From Azospirillum baldaniorum (lineage in GTDB: Bacteria; Pseudomonadota; Alphaproteobacteria; Azospirillales; Azospirillaceae), in contig NZ_CP022254.1 of NCBI RefSeq assembly GCF_003119195.2, positions 665,501 to 729,500 on the forward strand: a stretch of 64,000 nt of DNA, written 5' to 3'. Shown here in pieces: positions 8,248 to 17,172 of this stretch. Under the pieces are notes generated by a model that saw only the letters and a list, made by a program, of their open reading frames with translations, was not told where the DNA came from and searched no databases. The stretch's first letter is position 1. Each line of letters opens with the position of its first letter. The translations under genes were made by a program, and so were the position numbers.

Positions 8248-9234
8248 TCACACCACGCGGTCCGGTGGCGCCGCCCCGGCGAAGAAGGCGTCCAGATTGT
8301 CCAGCGCCTTGAAGCCCATGGCGTTGCGGGTTTCCACCGTGGCGCTGCCGAGATGCGGCAGCAGGAAGGCGTTCTCCAGCCCGCGGTAGCCGGGGTGCAG
8401 GTTCGGCTCGTTCTCGAACACGTCCAGTCCAGCGGCGGCCAGCCGTCCGGAAGCCAGGGCAGCGATCAGGGCCTCGTCGTCGACCACGGAGCCGCGGGCG
8501 GTGTTGACCACGATGGCGCCCGGCGGCAGACGCTCGATCCGCTCCGCGTTCAGCCAGCGGGTGGTTTCCGGAGTCGCCGGGAAATGCAGCGACAACACGT
8601 CGCAGACCGCCAGCATCGCCTCGGGATCGGCGTGGTGGACGGCCCCGGCCTCCTGCTCCGCGGGCAGTCGGCGCCGGTTGGAATAGTGGATGGTCATGCC
8701 GAAGGCCCGCGCCCGCTGCGCCACCGCCTGCCCGATTCGGCCCATGCCGATGATGCCCAGCCGCTTGCCGCCGAGATGGGTGCCGAGAAGCTGGGTCGGC
8801 GTCCAGCCGGTCCAGGCGTCGGCGCGGATCATCCGCTCGCCCTCCGAAGCGCGGCGCGCCGCGCCCAGCATCAGCAGCAGCGCGATGTCGGCCGTCGCGT
8901 CGGTCAGCACGTCCGGGGTGTTGGTGACGATCAGGCCGCGGGCCTTGGCCGCGTTCAGATCGATGTGGTCGGTGCCGACCGAGAATGTGGCGACGATCCG
9001 CACGCCCTTGGGCAGGGCCGCGATGGCCGCGGCGTCCAGCCGGTCCCCGGCGGTGCAGAGGATGCCCTCGGCGCCGGCCTCCGCCGCCAGGGCGGCGATG
9101 TCGGCACCGGACAGCGCGCGGTCCCGCGGGTTCAGCCGGGCGTCGAAATCGCGCGCGGCGCGGGCCTCCACCGCGTCGGGCAGGCGCCGGGTCACCAGGA
9201 GTACGGACCGTGATGCGGGAGAGTCGCTGCGCAT
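8248..9234 (-). CDS. D-isomer 2-hydroxyacid dehydrogenase (glyoxylate/hydroxypyruvate reductase type)
   Basis: 328 residues with the family's two-domain layout. The nucleotide-binding motif GMGRIG is at 163-168, and the catalytic Arg247 (TARGS), Glu276 (ENEP) and His294 (PHLGS) are all present. After the second beta strand the sequence is SNRRR (185-189), whose basic residues suggest NADPH over NADH. Such enzymes reduce glyoxylate or hydroxypyruvate, but the substrate cannot be fixed from sequence. The ATG at 9234 follows a GAGGA at good spacing; an upstream in-frame start exists without one. It is divergent from the eipB-like gene. Confidence 0.87.
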   Translation of the reverse strand: MRSDSPASRSVLLVTRRLPDAVEARAARDFDARLNPRDRALSGADIAALAAEAGAEGILCTAGDRLDAAAIAALPKGVRIVATFSVGTDHIDLNAAKARGLIVTNTPDVLTDATADIALLLMLGAARRASEGERMIRADAWTGWTPTQLLGTHLGGKRLGIIGMGRIGQAVAQRARAFGMTIHYSNRRRLPAEQEAGAVHHADPEAMLAVCDVLSLHFPATPETTRWLNAERIERLPPGAIVVNTARGSVVDDEALIAALASGRLAAAGLDVFENEPNLHPGYRGLENAFLLPHLGSATVETRNAMGFKALDNLDAFFAGAAPPDRVV

Positions 9235-9327
9235 GAATCTGTCCTCAGCCTTCCGTTTATTCGGGGGGTCGGGCCTTCCGCTCCGACGCCGAAACACCCA
9301 TAATCCATCCGACGCTGCCAATCACCT

Positions 9328-10218
9328 GTGGATGTCGCTTTGCAGAACCGCCGCTCCGCCGCCCGCCTCGCCCTTTGCGCGACCTTCGGCGCGTTCTTGG
9401 TGTCCCTGACCGCCCTTCCCGTCACCGGCGCGGCCCAAGCAGCCCCCGCCAACGCGGCCGGCGCGGCGGTGGGAGCGGCGGCCGGCGCCGCGGCGAACAT
9501 CCTGCCTCATCGTGCCGTCTACAAGATGTCGCTGCTGTCCGCCCGCAACAGCTCCAAGGTCAGCGACGTGCGGGGCCGCATGCTGTTCGAATGGGCCGAC
9601 GCCTGCGACGGCTGGACGACGGAGCAGCGCTTCCAGCTCCGCTTCGTCTACGCCGAGGGCGATGAGATGGCGATGACCACCAACTACACGACGTGGGAGG
9701 CCAAGGACGGTCAGCGTTACCGCTTCAACGTCCGCAAGCTGATCAACGGGGAGGAGGACGAGGAGGTGCGCGGCGACGCCCGGCTGGCCAAGGACGGCAC
9801 CGGCACCGCCGCCTTCTCGAAGCCGGAGCCCCAGGACATGGAACTGCCCCCCAACACCATGTTCCCGACCGCCCACACCCTGGCGGTGCTCGACCATGCC
9901 GGCGCCGGCGAGACCTTCTTCAACCGGGTCGTCTTCGACGGCGCCGATTCGGAAGGGGCGACCGAGGTGTCCACGGTCATCGGCGCGGCCATCCAGGCCA
10001 AGGAGGACGGCGCCGACCCGCTGCTGAAGGGCAAGAAGGCGTGGCCGGTGCGCATGGCCTTCTTCCCGCTGAAAAGCGATTCGGCCCAGCCGGAGTATGA
10101 GATGAGCCTGCGGCTGCTGCAGAACGGCGTCGCCGAATCCATGCAGATCGACTACGGCGATTTCACCGTGAACGCCATTCTGGAGAAGGTGGAGGCCCTG
10201 CCGAAATCGGGCTGCTGA
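9328..10218 (+). CDS. eipB: EipB-family (DUF1849) periplasmic protein
   Basis: 296 residues with a cleavable signal peptide (hydrophobic to about residue 38, ALPVTGAAQA) followed by an Ala/Gly-rich linker. The mature part matches DUF1849/EipB, a beta-spiral periplasmic protein needed for envelope integrity in Brucella. The mature chain has just two cysteines, one in ADACDGW and one as the last residue. This fits the conserved disulfide that joins the N- and C-terminal parts of EipB. The start given is a GTG; a TTG four codons on is an alternative, and neither has a strong ribosome site. Confidence 0.82.
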   Translation: MDVALQNRRSAARLALCATFGAFLVSLTALPVTGAAQAAPANAAGAAVGAAAGAAANILPHRAVYKMSLLSARNSSKVSDVRGRMLFEWADACDGWTTEQRFQLRFVYAEGDEMAMTTNYTTWEAKDGQRYRFNVRKLINGEEDEEVRGDARLAKDGTGTAAFSKPEPQDMELPPNTMFPTAHTLAVLDHAGAGETFFNRVVFDGADSEGATEVSTVIGAAIQAKEDGADPLLKGKKAWPVRMAFFPLKSDSAQPEYEMSLRLLQNGVAESMQIDYGDFTVNAILEKVEALPKSGC

Positions 10219-10381
10219 CCGCCGAGCGCAAAGGCACGATTGCAAAGGTCACAGCCCATGGCGCATTTCGTTACAATTCATTTTGCCATCTTTTGAGGAA
10301 ACTGGCCTAAACTGTGCATGGTGCGTGACCACACCGCCGCGGATTCGTGTCGCGCACCGACAGCAGGATGAGGGTTTTCCT

Positions 10382-10600
10382 ATGGCCAAGAAGCAGGTTT
10401 TGGTGGGACAGGTGTTCCAGACCGTTGGCGCGACCAACGGGCGGTCCTGGCGCGTGCGGGAGACCGTGACCCTGTTCGGCATCCCGCATGCCCGCGTGGT
10501 CAGCACGGAGGACGAAGGCGACGCGAAGACGCTGAGCTGCCTCGTCCTGGTCGACTCCAACTATTACCGCATGATCGGCTCCGGCACCGTCGCGGCCTGA
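10382..10600 (+). CDS. Small conserved-looking hypothetical protein
   Basis: 72 residues beginning MAKKQVLVGQVFQTVGAT and ending GSGTVAA, with no signal peptide, membrane helix or recognised domain. The pattern of short beta-like stretches (VLVGQVFQ, SWRVRETVTLF, ARVVST, LSCLVLVD) suggests a small beta-barrel-like fold, but no function is claimed. The ATG follows GATGAGGG at about 7 bases, and a strong terminator closes the transcript just downstream, so it is very likely expressed. The same frame opens further upstream at 10283 without a better start. Confidence 0.7.
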   Translation: MAKKQVLVGQVFQTVGATNGRSWRVRETVTLFGIPHARVVSTEDEGDAKTLSCLVLVDSNYYRMIGSGTVAA

Positions 10601-10614
10601 CGCCACTCCGTTCC

Positions 10615-10660
10615 CAACAAGAAAGCCCCCCGGCCTCGCGGACGGGGGGCTTTCTTGTTG
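10615..10660 (+). terminator. Strong intrinsic terminator shared by convergent genes
   Basis: A perfect 18-bp inverted repeat (10615-10632 and 10643-10660) around a 10-base loop, GC-rich in the middle with A-rich and T-rich outer ends (CAACAAGAAAG / CTTTCTTGTTG). This layout terminates in both directions, between the small hypothetical gene and aspS. Confidence 0.9.
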
Positions 10661-10662
10661 GA

Positions 10663-10706
10663 CCGCCCTTCCCTCCCCGCCGAAGCGGGAAGGGAGGGAA
10701 AATCCC
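10663..10706. repeat. C/G-rich intergenic palindrome near aspS
   Basis: CCTTCCCTCCCCGC, CGAA, GCGGGAAGGGAGGGA forms an imperfect hairpin just before the aspS stop. It resembles the core of similar elements elsewhere in the window (CCCTCCCC...CGAAGCGGGGAGGG). Confidence 0.5.
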
Positions 10707-10712
10707 GGACCG

Positions 10713-12542
10713 TCAGGTGGCGGCCTTCGGCGCCTCGGCGGCGACCTTCGGCTTCGGCAGGTCCAGCTTCAGGTGCAGTTCGCGCAGGCGCGCCTGATCC
10801 ACCGGGGCCGGGGCCTGCATCAGCAGGTCCTCCGCGCGCTGGTTCAGCGGGAAGGCGATGACCTCGCGGATGTTCGGCTCGTCGGCCAGCAGCATCACGA
10901 TGCGGTCGATGCCCGGGGCCGAGCCGCCGTGCGGCGGGGCGCCCAGCTTGAAGGCGCTGAGCATGCCGCCGAAGCGGGCTTCCAGCTCCTCCGGCGGGTA
11001 GCCGGCGATCTCGAACGCCTTGTACATCAGTTCCGGCAGATGGTTCCGGATGGCGCCCGACGACAGCTCCACGCCGTTGCAGACGATGTCGTACTGGTAC
11101 GCCTTGATATCCAGCGGGTTCATCGTGTTCAGCGCCTCCAGGCCGCCCTGCGGCATGGAGAAGGGGTTGTGGCTGAAGATGACCTTGTTGGTCTCCTCGT
11201 CCAGCTCGTACATCGGGAAGTCGACGATCCAGCAGAAGCGGAAGGCGTTCTTCTCGATCAGGTCCAGCTCTTCGCCGATCTTCGTGCGGGCGAAGCCGGC
11301 CAGCTTGGCCGCCGGGCCCGGCTGGTCGCAGACGAAGAAGACCGCGTCGCCGTCCTCCACGCCCGCCGCCGTGCGCAGTTCCGCCTGGGCGGCCTCCGGC
11401 ACGAACTTGGCGATCGGACCCTTGCCGCCCGCCGCCTCGAAGATGATGTAGCCGAGGCCCGGAGCGCCGAGGCCGCGCGCCCAGTCGTTCAGCTTGTCGA
11501 AGAAGCTGCGCGGCTTGTCGGACACCTTCGGGGCGCGGATGGCGCGAACCACGCCGCCCTTCTCCAGAGTCTGCTTGAAGGCGCGGAACTCCACGTCGTC
11601 GCGCTTGAAAACGGCGGTAACGTCGGTGATCTCCAACGGGTTGCGCAGGTCCGGCTTGTCGTTGCCGTACTTCAGCATCGACTCCGCGAAGGAGATGCGG
11701 CGGAAGGGCGGCTTGTCGATGGCCGGCGGCGTCTCGCGGCGGAAGCCGCCGAACTCGTCGAAGATGCCGTGCAGCACCGGCTCAATGGCGGCGAACACGT
11801 CCTCCTGGGTGACGAAGGACATCTCGAAGTCGAGCTGGTAGAACTCGCCCGGCGAACGGTCGGCGCGGGCGTCCTCGTCACGGAAGCAGGGGGCGATCTG
11901 GAAGTAGCGGTCGAACCCGGCGACCATCAGCAGCTGCTTGAACTGCTGCGGCGCCTGGGGCAGCGCGTAGAACTTGCCCGGATGGTTGCGGCTGGGCACC
12001 AGATAGTCGCGGGCCCCCTCCGGCGAGGAGGCGGTCAGGATCGGCGTCTGGAACTCGGTGAAGCCCTGGTCGATCATGCGCCGGCGCGCCGACGCGATGA
12101 CGCGCGAGCGCAGCAGGATGTTCTCGTGGATGCGCTCGCGGCGCAGGTCGAGGAAGCGGTAGCGCAGGCGCACGTCCTCGCCCGCGTCGGTGTCCTGGTT
12201 GACCTGCAGCGGGATCTGCTCCGCCTCGCCCTGCACCGACAGCTCGGCGATCTGCACCTCGATGCGGCCGGTCGGCAGGCGGTCGTTGATGGTCTCCGCC
12301 GTGCGCTTGACCACCTTGCCGGTCACGGTGATGACCGATTCCAGCTTCAGCCGCTCCGCCGCCTGGAAGGCCGGGTTGGAGGTGTCGACCACGCACTGCG
12401 TCAGGCCGTAATGGTCGCGCAGGTCGATGAACAGGAGCTGTCCATGGTCGCGCTTGCGGTTGATCCAGCCCGACAGGCGGACAATCTGACCGGCGTTCTC
12501 TTCGCGAAGCTGGCCGCAGGTGTGCGTGCGGTAGGGGTGCAT
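10713..12542 (-). CDS. aspS: Aspartate-tRNA ligase
   Basis: 609 residues, a full-length bacterial-type class II synthetase. It has an N-terminal OB anticodon-binding domain ([19 protein letters not shown], then [21 protein letters not shown]), a catalytic core with [10 protein letters not shown] (motif 2), the GAD insertion domain, and motif 3 near GIDRIVMLL. The C-terminal [12 protein letters not shown] is also typical. It charges tRNA-Asp with aspartate; whether it also charges tRNA-Asn cannot be told from this window. The ATG at 12542 gives the canonical start, though the frame is open 20 codons further. It is divergent from rnd. Confidence 0.97.
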   Translation of the reverse strand: MHPYRTHTCGQLREENAGQIVRLSGWINRKRDHGQLLFIDLRDHYGLTQCVVDTSNPAFQAAERLKLESVITVTGKVVKRTAETINDRLPTGRIEVQIAELSVQGEAEQIPLQVNQDTDAGEDVRLRYRFLDLRRERIHENILLRSRVIASARRRMIDQGFTEFQTPILTASSPEGARDYLVPSRNHPGKFYALPQAPQQFKQLLMVAGFDRYFQIAPCFRDEDARADRSPGEFYQLDFEMSFVTQEDVFAAIEPVLHGIFDEFGGFRRETPPAIDKPPFRRISFAESMLKYGNDKPDLRNPLEITDVTAVFKRDDVEFRAFKQTLEKGGVVRAIRAPKVSDKPRSFFDKLNDWARGLGAPGLGYIIFEAAGGKGPIAKFVPEAAQAELRTAAGVEDGDAVFFVCDQPGPAAKLAGFARTKIGEELDLIEKNAFRFCWIVDFPMYELDEETNKVIFSHNPFSMPQGGLEALNTMNPLDIKAYQYDIVCNGVELSSGAIRNHLPELMYKAFEIAGYPPEELEARFGGMLSAFKLGAPPHGGSAPGIDRIVMLLADEPNIREVIAFPLNQRAEDLLMQAPAPVDQARLRELHLKLDLPKPKVAAEAPKAAT

Positions 12543-12708
12543 GGGTCGAAACACCTTGGAAAAGGTCGGAATCCTGCGCGGAAAGGCGGCCCGACACACC
12601 ACACCGACAGCGCGGGAATGTCAAGTCGCCATCCGCGTCCGCTGCACACTGGGAGAGTTGCCGAAGGGCGAGCTTTCGCGCGGTCGCGCGCTCGTGTATG
12701 AAGCCCGC

Positions 12709-13875
12709 ATGACACTCATCACGACCACCGAAGACCTTGACGCCTTCTGCCGCTCGCTGGCCGGGGTGGACTACATCACCGTCGACACCGAATTCCTGCG
12801 CGAGAAGACCTATTGGCCGCAGCTCTGCCTCGTGCAGGTCGGCGCGCCGAACGGCGCGGTCGCCATCGACCCGCTGGCCGAGGGCATCGACCTTGCGCCG
12901 CTGTTCCGCGTGATGGTGGACCCGGCCATCCTCAAGGTGTTCCACGCCGCCCGGCAGGACGTGGAGATCTTCTGGCACCTGTCCGGCCAGATCCCCCACC
13001 CGCTGTTCGACACCCAGGTCGCCGCCATGGTCTGCGGCTTCGGCGAGAGCGTGGGGTACGAGACGCTGGTCACCAAGCTGGCAGGGGCGCGCATCGACAA
13101 GTCCAGCCGCTTCACCGACTGGTCGCAGCGCCCGCTGACCGAGCGGCAGCTGACCTACGCCCTGTCCGACGTGATCCACCTGCGCCCGGCCTATGAGAAG
13201 CTGAAGCGCCGCCTCGTCCGCTCCGGCCGCGCCCATTGGCTGGAAGAGGAGATGGCCGTCCTGACCGACCCGGCCACCTATCAGGTGGACCCGGACAGCT
13301 CCTGGCTGCGGCTGAAGGTGCGGACCAACAAACCGCGCTTCATGGCCGTGCTGAAGGAACTGGCGGCGTGGCGGGAGCGCGAGGCGCAGCGCCGCGACCT
13401 GCCCCGCTCCCGCGTGCTGCGGGACGAGGCGCTGCTGGAGATCGCCGCCCACGCCCCGACCAGCGTGGACGACCTCGCCCGCACCCGCGGCATGGGCCGC
13501 GGCTTCGCGGAAGGCCGTCAGGGCGCCGAGGTGCTGGCCTGCGTCCAGAAGGGGCTTGACCTGCCGGAGTCCGAGCTGCCGCGCGTTGAGCCGCGCGAGG
13601 AGCCCCCGCCCGGACTGCAACCGGTCGTTGAGTTGCTGCGCGTGCTTCTGAAGATGAAGTGCGAAGAGAACAATGTGGCGTCCAAGCTGATCGCTTCTGC
13701 CGCCGATCTGGAGGCGATCGCCGCGGACGACGAGGCCCAGGTGCCTGCGATGCAGGGCTGGCGTCGGGAATTGTTCGGCGACGGCGCGCTGGCTCTGAAG
13801 CACGGCCGCATCGGGCTAGCGGTGCTCGACCGTCGTGTCCGCATTGTTCCAGCCGGCAATGGAGAGGGGTCGTAA
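12709..13875 (+). CDS. rnd: Ribonuclease D
   Basis: 388 residues. A DEDDy 3'-5' exonuclease domain covers the first half: Asp26 and Glu28 in VDTEF, an FHAARQDVE motif, and the final Tyr/Asp in TYALSDVIHL. An HRDC domain follows (about 205-285) and then a C-terminal helical region, as in E. coli RNase D. It trims the 3' ends of tRNA precursors and other small RNAs. The ATG at 12709 was chosen at the start of homology; the frame is open back to 12541 but that part overlaps the aspS promoter region. Confidence 0.94.
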   Translation: MTLITTTEDLDAFCRSLAGVDYITVDTEFLREKTYWPQLCLVQVGAPNGAVAIDPLAEGIDLAPLFRVMVDPAILKVFHAARQDVEIFWHLSGQIPHPLFDTQVAAMVCGFGESVGYETLVTKLAGARIDKSSRFTDWSQRPLTERQLTYALSDVIHLRPAYEKLKRRLVRSGRAHWLEEEMAVLTDPATYQVDPDSSWLRLKVRTNKPRFMAVLKELAAWREREAQRRDLPRSRVLRDEALLEIAAHAPTSVDDLARTRGMGRGFAEGRQGAEVLACVQKGLDLPESELPRVEPREEPPPGLQPVVELLRVLLKMKCEENNVASKLIASAADLEAIAADDEAQVPAMQGWRRELFGDGALALKHGRIGLAVLDRRVRIVPAGNGEGS

Positions 13876-13984
13876 GCGGCCCCATCCAGAATCATTCCAG
13901 AATGGCGCAAGAGTCGGCTTGCCCCGTTACAGGTTCAGTCAGCGTCGCGACGTTTAGCCAAAATTATGAAACAATTCATCGCAA

Positions 13985-14010
13985 TTAACAGCGCTTTAAG
14001 GCATTGTTAA
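13985..14010 (+). promoter_or_regulatory. Three phased TTAA half-sites (overlapping CtrA boxes)
   Basis: TTAA occurs at 13985-13988, 13996-13999 and 14007-14010, each separated by exactly 7 bases. This gives two overlapping perfect copies of the CtrA consensus TTAA-N7-TTAA with an 11-bp (one helical turn) period. The array lies 130 bases upstream of the degenerate EAL gene in an AT-rich intergenic stretch. Control by CtrA is inferred. Confidence 0.65.
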
Positions 14011-14139
14011 AAAAGGTCAGGGCTAATAAGTCACGGGCTCCGTATCCATGCCGTGTATCGGCCCGGTGTGGTTCGCGGATGGAATTCTCGCCTATAAGGT
14101 GCGCACACGCCCTATGCGCACACCCGGGGGATTTCGCGT

Positions 14140-15429
14140 ATGAGCAGGTTCGGCGGCAAACCACCCATGGGACGCGACCGCGTCCGCCTCTCCACGACGG
14201 AGAAGCAGGCTGCCGTTGCCGCCGCGAAGGACCAGAAGCCCGAATTTGACAATGACAAACTGCTGAATCTGCTCCGCTCCGCGAAGTCCGAACTGCAGGG
14301 CATGCGCCTGATTCACATGCACCTGTCGCTGCTGCGGGACAAGGACCCGTCCAGCCAGATGATCGTCCGCACGATCATCCAGGAACTGGCGAGCAAGGCC
14401 TCCTACCTCCAGTCCTTCAACATTTCCAACGGCGACGTCATCATCCTCTACAAGGGGCTGAAGCTGACCGGCGTCACCGACGTCTGCCAGAAGGTGGAGC
14501 AGATCTTCCTGGCCAAGACGACCCTGACCGGGGCAAACCCCTACAAGGAATTCTCGCTCTACTCGATCATGGAACTGGCGTTGAACTTCATCAACGTCAT
14601 CCGCTTCATCGAGGAGTTGCAGGCCAACGAGACCGGCGATCATTCCAACGAGACCAAGCCGCCGATCACGCTGGAGGAGATGGCGAAGCTCGAGCGCTCC
14701 ATGCAGATGTTCGACCTGTCGCCCTTCCTGTTCAATCAGGCCATCGCCAACATCGGCCGCAACGCCGAAGAGGACATGGCCTACTTCGAACTCTACATCT
14801 CCATCAAGCTGCTTCAGGAACGGCTCTGCCCGGACTACGACATCACGGCCAACAAGTGGCTGTTCAACTATTTCACGGCCAACCTCGACCAGTCGGTGCT
14901 GCGCGCGCTGAATCACGGGCTCAGCTTCATGCGGGGCCGGCGCATCGGCATCAACATCAACCTGTCCACGGTCATCTCCACCGGCTTCGTGAAGTTCGAC
15001 GAGCGGCTTCCCCTCGATTTCCGCGGGCAGGTGGTGCTTGAGATCTCCAAGGGCGACCTGATCGAGAATTTGTCGCTGTTCAACGAGGTCGTGGAATTCG
15101 CCCAGGACCGCCGCTATCAGATCGCGGTGGACGGGCTGAATCCGTTCTGGGTGACGAACTTCGATCTGGAATACCTGAACGCCGACTACGCGAAGATTTT
15201 CTGGTCCAACGACATGCTGGAGATGGACCCGACCTTCGAAAAGTACTTCATGGAGCGGATCCAGGAACAGGACCGCTGCAAGTTCATCCTGGCGCGCTGC
15301 GACAGCGTGTCGAGCCTCGTCTACGCCCACAAGGTCGGCATCACGATGGTGCAGGGCCGCGCCGTGGACAACATCCTGCGCAAGGGCGTGAGCGTCCGCG
15401 AAGCCATCGCCCACGCCAAGGTGGCGTGA
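14140..15429 (+). CDS. Degenerate EAL-domain protein
   Basis: 429 residues. The last ~200 residues align with EAL cyclic-di-GMP phosphodiesterases. Present are the NLS-type segment (ININLS, Asn274), the LEIT-type Glu301 (VVLEIS), a remnant of DDFG (AVDGL, Asp331 followed by Gly) and Lys352 (YAKIF in place of xKID). The EAL signature itself and the second Asp of the DD pair are missing, so catalysis is unlikely; ligand binding or protein partnering is more likely. The N-terminal half is helical and unassigned. Three phased TTAA boxes upstream suggest CtrA control. Confidence 0.75.
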   Translation: MSRFGGKPPMGRDRVRLSTTEKQAAVAAAKDQKPEFDNDKLLNLLRSAKSELQGMRLIHMHLSLLRDKDPSSQMIVRTIIQELASKASYLQSFNISNGDVIILYKGLKLTGVTDVCQKVEQIFLAKTTLTGANPYKEFSLYSIMELALNFINVIRFIEELQANETGDHSNETKPPITLEEMAKLERSMQMFDLSPFLFNQAIANIGRNAEEDMAYFELYISIKLLQERLCPDYDITANKWLFNYFTANLDQSVLRALNHGLSFMRGRRIGININLSTVISTGFVKFDERLPLDFRGQVVLEISKGDLIENLSLFNEVVEFAQDRRYQIAVDGLNPFWVTNFDLEYLNADYAKIFWSNDMLEMDPTFEKYFMERIQEQDRCKFILARCDSVSSLVYAHKVGITMVQGRAVDNILRKGVSVREAIAHAKVA

Positions 15430-15447
15430 GGGCCTTTGCAGTTTGAT

Positions 15448-15589
15448 CCCCTCTCCCGCCCCGGGTGAGGGTGCCTGCGAAGCAGGCGGGCGAGGGTCGT
15501 GCGAGCATCAAGGCACTGATCCTTGAGGGCACCCTCACCCTCCCACCGCTTCGCGGCGGGTCCCTCCCTCTCCCGGGACGGGAGAGGGG
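15448..15589. repeat. Nested C/G-rich inverted-repeat element
   Basis: Outer arms CCCCTCTCCCG (15448-15458) and CGGGAGAGGGG (15579-15589) enclose inner arms GGTGAGGGTGCC (15464-15475) and GGCACCCTCACC (15528-15539). The loop carries GCGAAGCAGGCGGGCGAGGG and CGCTTCGCGGCGGG modules. It lies between the convergent EAL-like and ppx genes and belongs to the window's dispersed intergenic palindrome family. Confidence 0.8.
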
Positions 15590-15599
15590 TAAAAAACCT

Positions 15600-17159
15600 C
15601 TACTCCGCCGCTTGCGGCCTAGCCGGCGGCACAATCTCGCCCTTGCGGTTCAGCGCCTTCGCCAGCGCGTCAAGGCGTCGCTGCACCGTCTCGCCGGCCG
15701 GTACGCTGAAGTCGTCCGGCAGGGACAGCACCAGCCGCTCCCCCGACACCTTCAGCGCCGTGCGCTGCAGCAGCGCGGTGGCCCCGCCGGTCAGCGTGTG
15801 GGCCAGCCGCAGCGCCAGCCCCAACACCAGTGCCTTGCGCGCCTGGGCGTCGCTGAGCAGCGACCGCGGCCCCGCGGTGACCGCGTTGGGCGTGCCCGGA
15901 CCGTCGATGGAGCCGGCGTAGCGGGCGTAGACGGCCAGCGCCAGGAAGGCCCGCTCGTCATGGTCGATGCCTGGGAAAGGATAACGCAGGATGCGCAGGC
16001 AGGCGTGCTCCGCCCGGTAATCGGGATGCTCGGCCCAGCCCACGTCGCTCAACAGGCAGGCGGCTTGCCGCAGCCGCAGGGCCGCGTCGTCCTCCCCGGC
16101 GAAGAGGTTGCCGGTCCAGGACACCAGAAGGGCCGGGTCGCCGATGCGGACGAAGCGCTGCGCCCAATCCTCCACCGCGGCAATCAGCGGGTCCTGCCGC
16201 TGCGCCTCGGGATCGAGCAGCGCGTACAGATGCCCTTCCCGCAACCCGAAGGCGGAGAACACCACGCTGGACGGCTGGACCATCCGCAACAGCCGTTCGA
16301 ACACCAGCGCCGCGTAGGGCAGCGTGTCGATGCGGCGGCGGGAGCCGGACATCTTCTCCAGCGAGGAGCGGCTCTGCTTGGCGATCAACGCGGCGAAGTC
16401 CCGCGCCTCGGCGAAGGGCACCGTGTAGTGATGGATGATGTGCAGCGGGTGCTTCACATGCTCCATGTGCAGCTTGGCCAGGGCCCGCCAGCCGCCGCCC
16501 ACCGGGTAGAAGGGCTTCCCGCGCATCTGGGCCAGCCAGTCCAGCTTCTCCAGATGCTGGTCGATGGCGCGGACCAGCCCGTTCGGCTTGGCGGGGTTCA
16601 GTTCCATCAGGCGCAACGGCCCCAGCGGCATCGTCAGATGCTCGCCGATCACGCCGCGTTCCAGCCGCACCAGCTCCAGGCTGCCGCCGCCGAGGTCGCC
16701 GACCAGTCCATCGGCGGCGGGGGTGCCGGACAGCACGCCCATGGCGGACAGCCGCGCCTCCTCCTCGCCGCTGATGACGCTGACGTCGAGGCCGGTGCGG
16801 TCCTTCACTCGCTGGATGAAGGCCGGGCCGTCCGTGGCGTCGCGCACCGCCGCCGTGGCGATGACGTCCAGCCGCCCGACGCGCATGCCCGCGACGAGCA
16901 GGGCGAAGCGCTCCAGGGCCTCCAGGCCCTGGATCACGCCGTCCGGGTTCAGGCAGCCGGTCTTCTCCACCCCGCGGCCGAGCCCGCACAGGACCTTTTC
17001 GTTGAAGACCGGCAGGGGCGACCGCTTCAGAGCGTCATAGACGACGAGCCGGATCGAGTTGGACCCGATGTCGATGACCGCGATCCGCTCGCCCCTATCG
17101 GCGACCTTCTCGACGGCCTTGGTGGCAACCGTGTGTTCCTGCGCCGGCGTCATAAGCAA
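15600..17159 (-). CDS. ppx: Exopolyphosphatase / Ppx-GppA phosphatase
   Basis: 519 residues of the Ppx/GppA family, in the ASKHA (actin/hexokinase) fold. The N-terminal nucleotide/phosphate loop is AVIDIGSNSIRLVVYD, the second phosphate loop is GDLGGGSLELV, and a helical HD-like C-terminal domain follows. These enzymes remove phosphate from polyphosphate ends or from pppGpp. The next gene upstream, with only 13 bases between, is polyphosphate kinase, which supports an exopolyphosphatase role. The TTG at 17159 has GAGGA six bases before it, whereas the ATG two codons later (17153) would be 12 bases away; both are possible. Confidence 0.9.
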   Translation of the reverse strand: MLMTPAQEHTVATKAVEKVADRGERIAVIDIGSNSIRLVVYDALKRSPLPVFNEKVLCGLGRGVEKTGCLNPDGVIQGLEALERFALLVAGMRVGRLDVIATAAVRDATDGPAFIQRVKDRTGLDVSVISGEEEARLSAMGVLSGTPAADGLVGDLGGGSLELVRLERGVIGEHLTMPLGPLRLMELNPAKPNGLVRAIDQHLEKLDWLAQMRGKPFYPVGGGWRALAKLHMEHVKHPLHIIHHYTVPFAEARDFAALIAKQSRSSLEKMSGSRRRIDTLPYAALVFERLLRMVQPSSVVFSAFGLREGHLYALLDPEAQRQDPLIAAVEDWAQRFVRIGDPALLVSWTGNLFAGEDDAALRLRQAACLLSDVGWAEHPDYRAEHACLRILRYPFPGIDHDERAFLALAVYARYAGSIDGPGTPNAVTAGPRSLLSDAQARKALVLGLALRLAHTLTGGATALLQRTALKVSGERLVLSLPDDFSVPAGETVQRRLDALAKALNRKGEIVPPARPQAAE

Positions 17160-17172
17160 CCGATGTCCTCAA

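Noticed and set aside
10773..12701. 642-codon open frame opposite aspS
   Set aside because: Shadow of aspS, which has full-length family motifs on the other strand.
11878..13803. 641-codon frame opposite rnd and aspS
   Set aside because: It spans two real genes with their own motifs and has no coding evidence.
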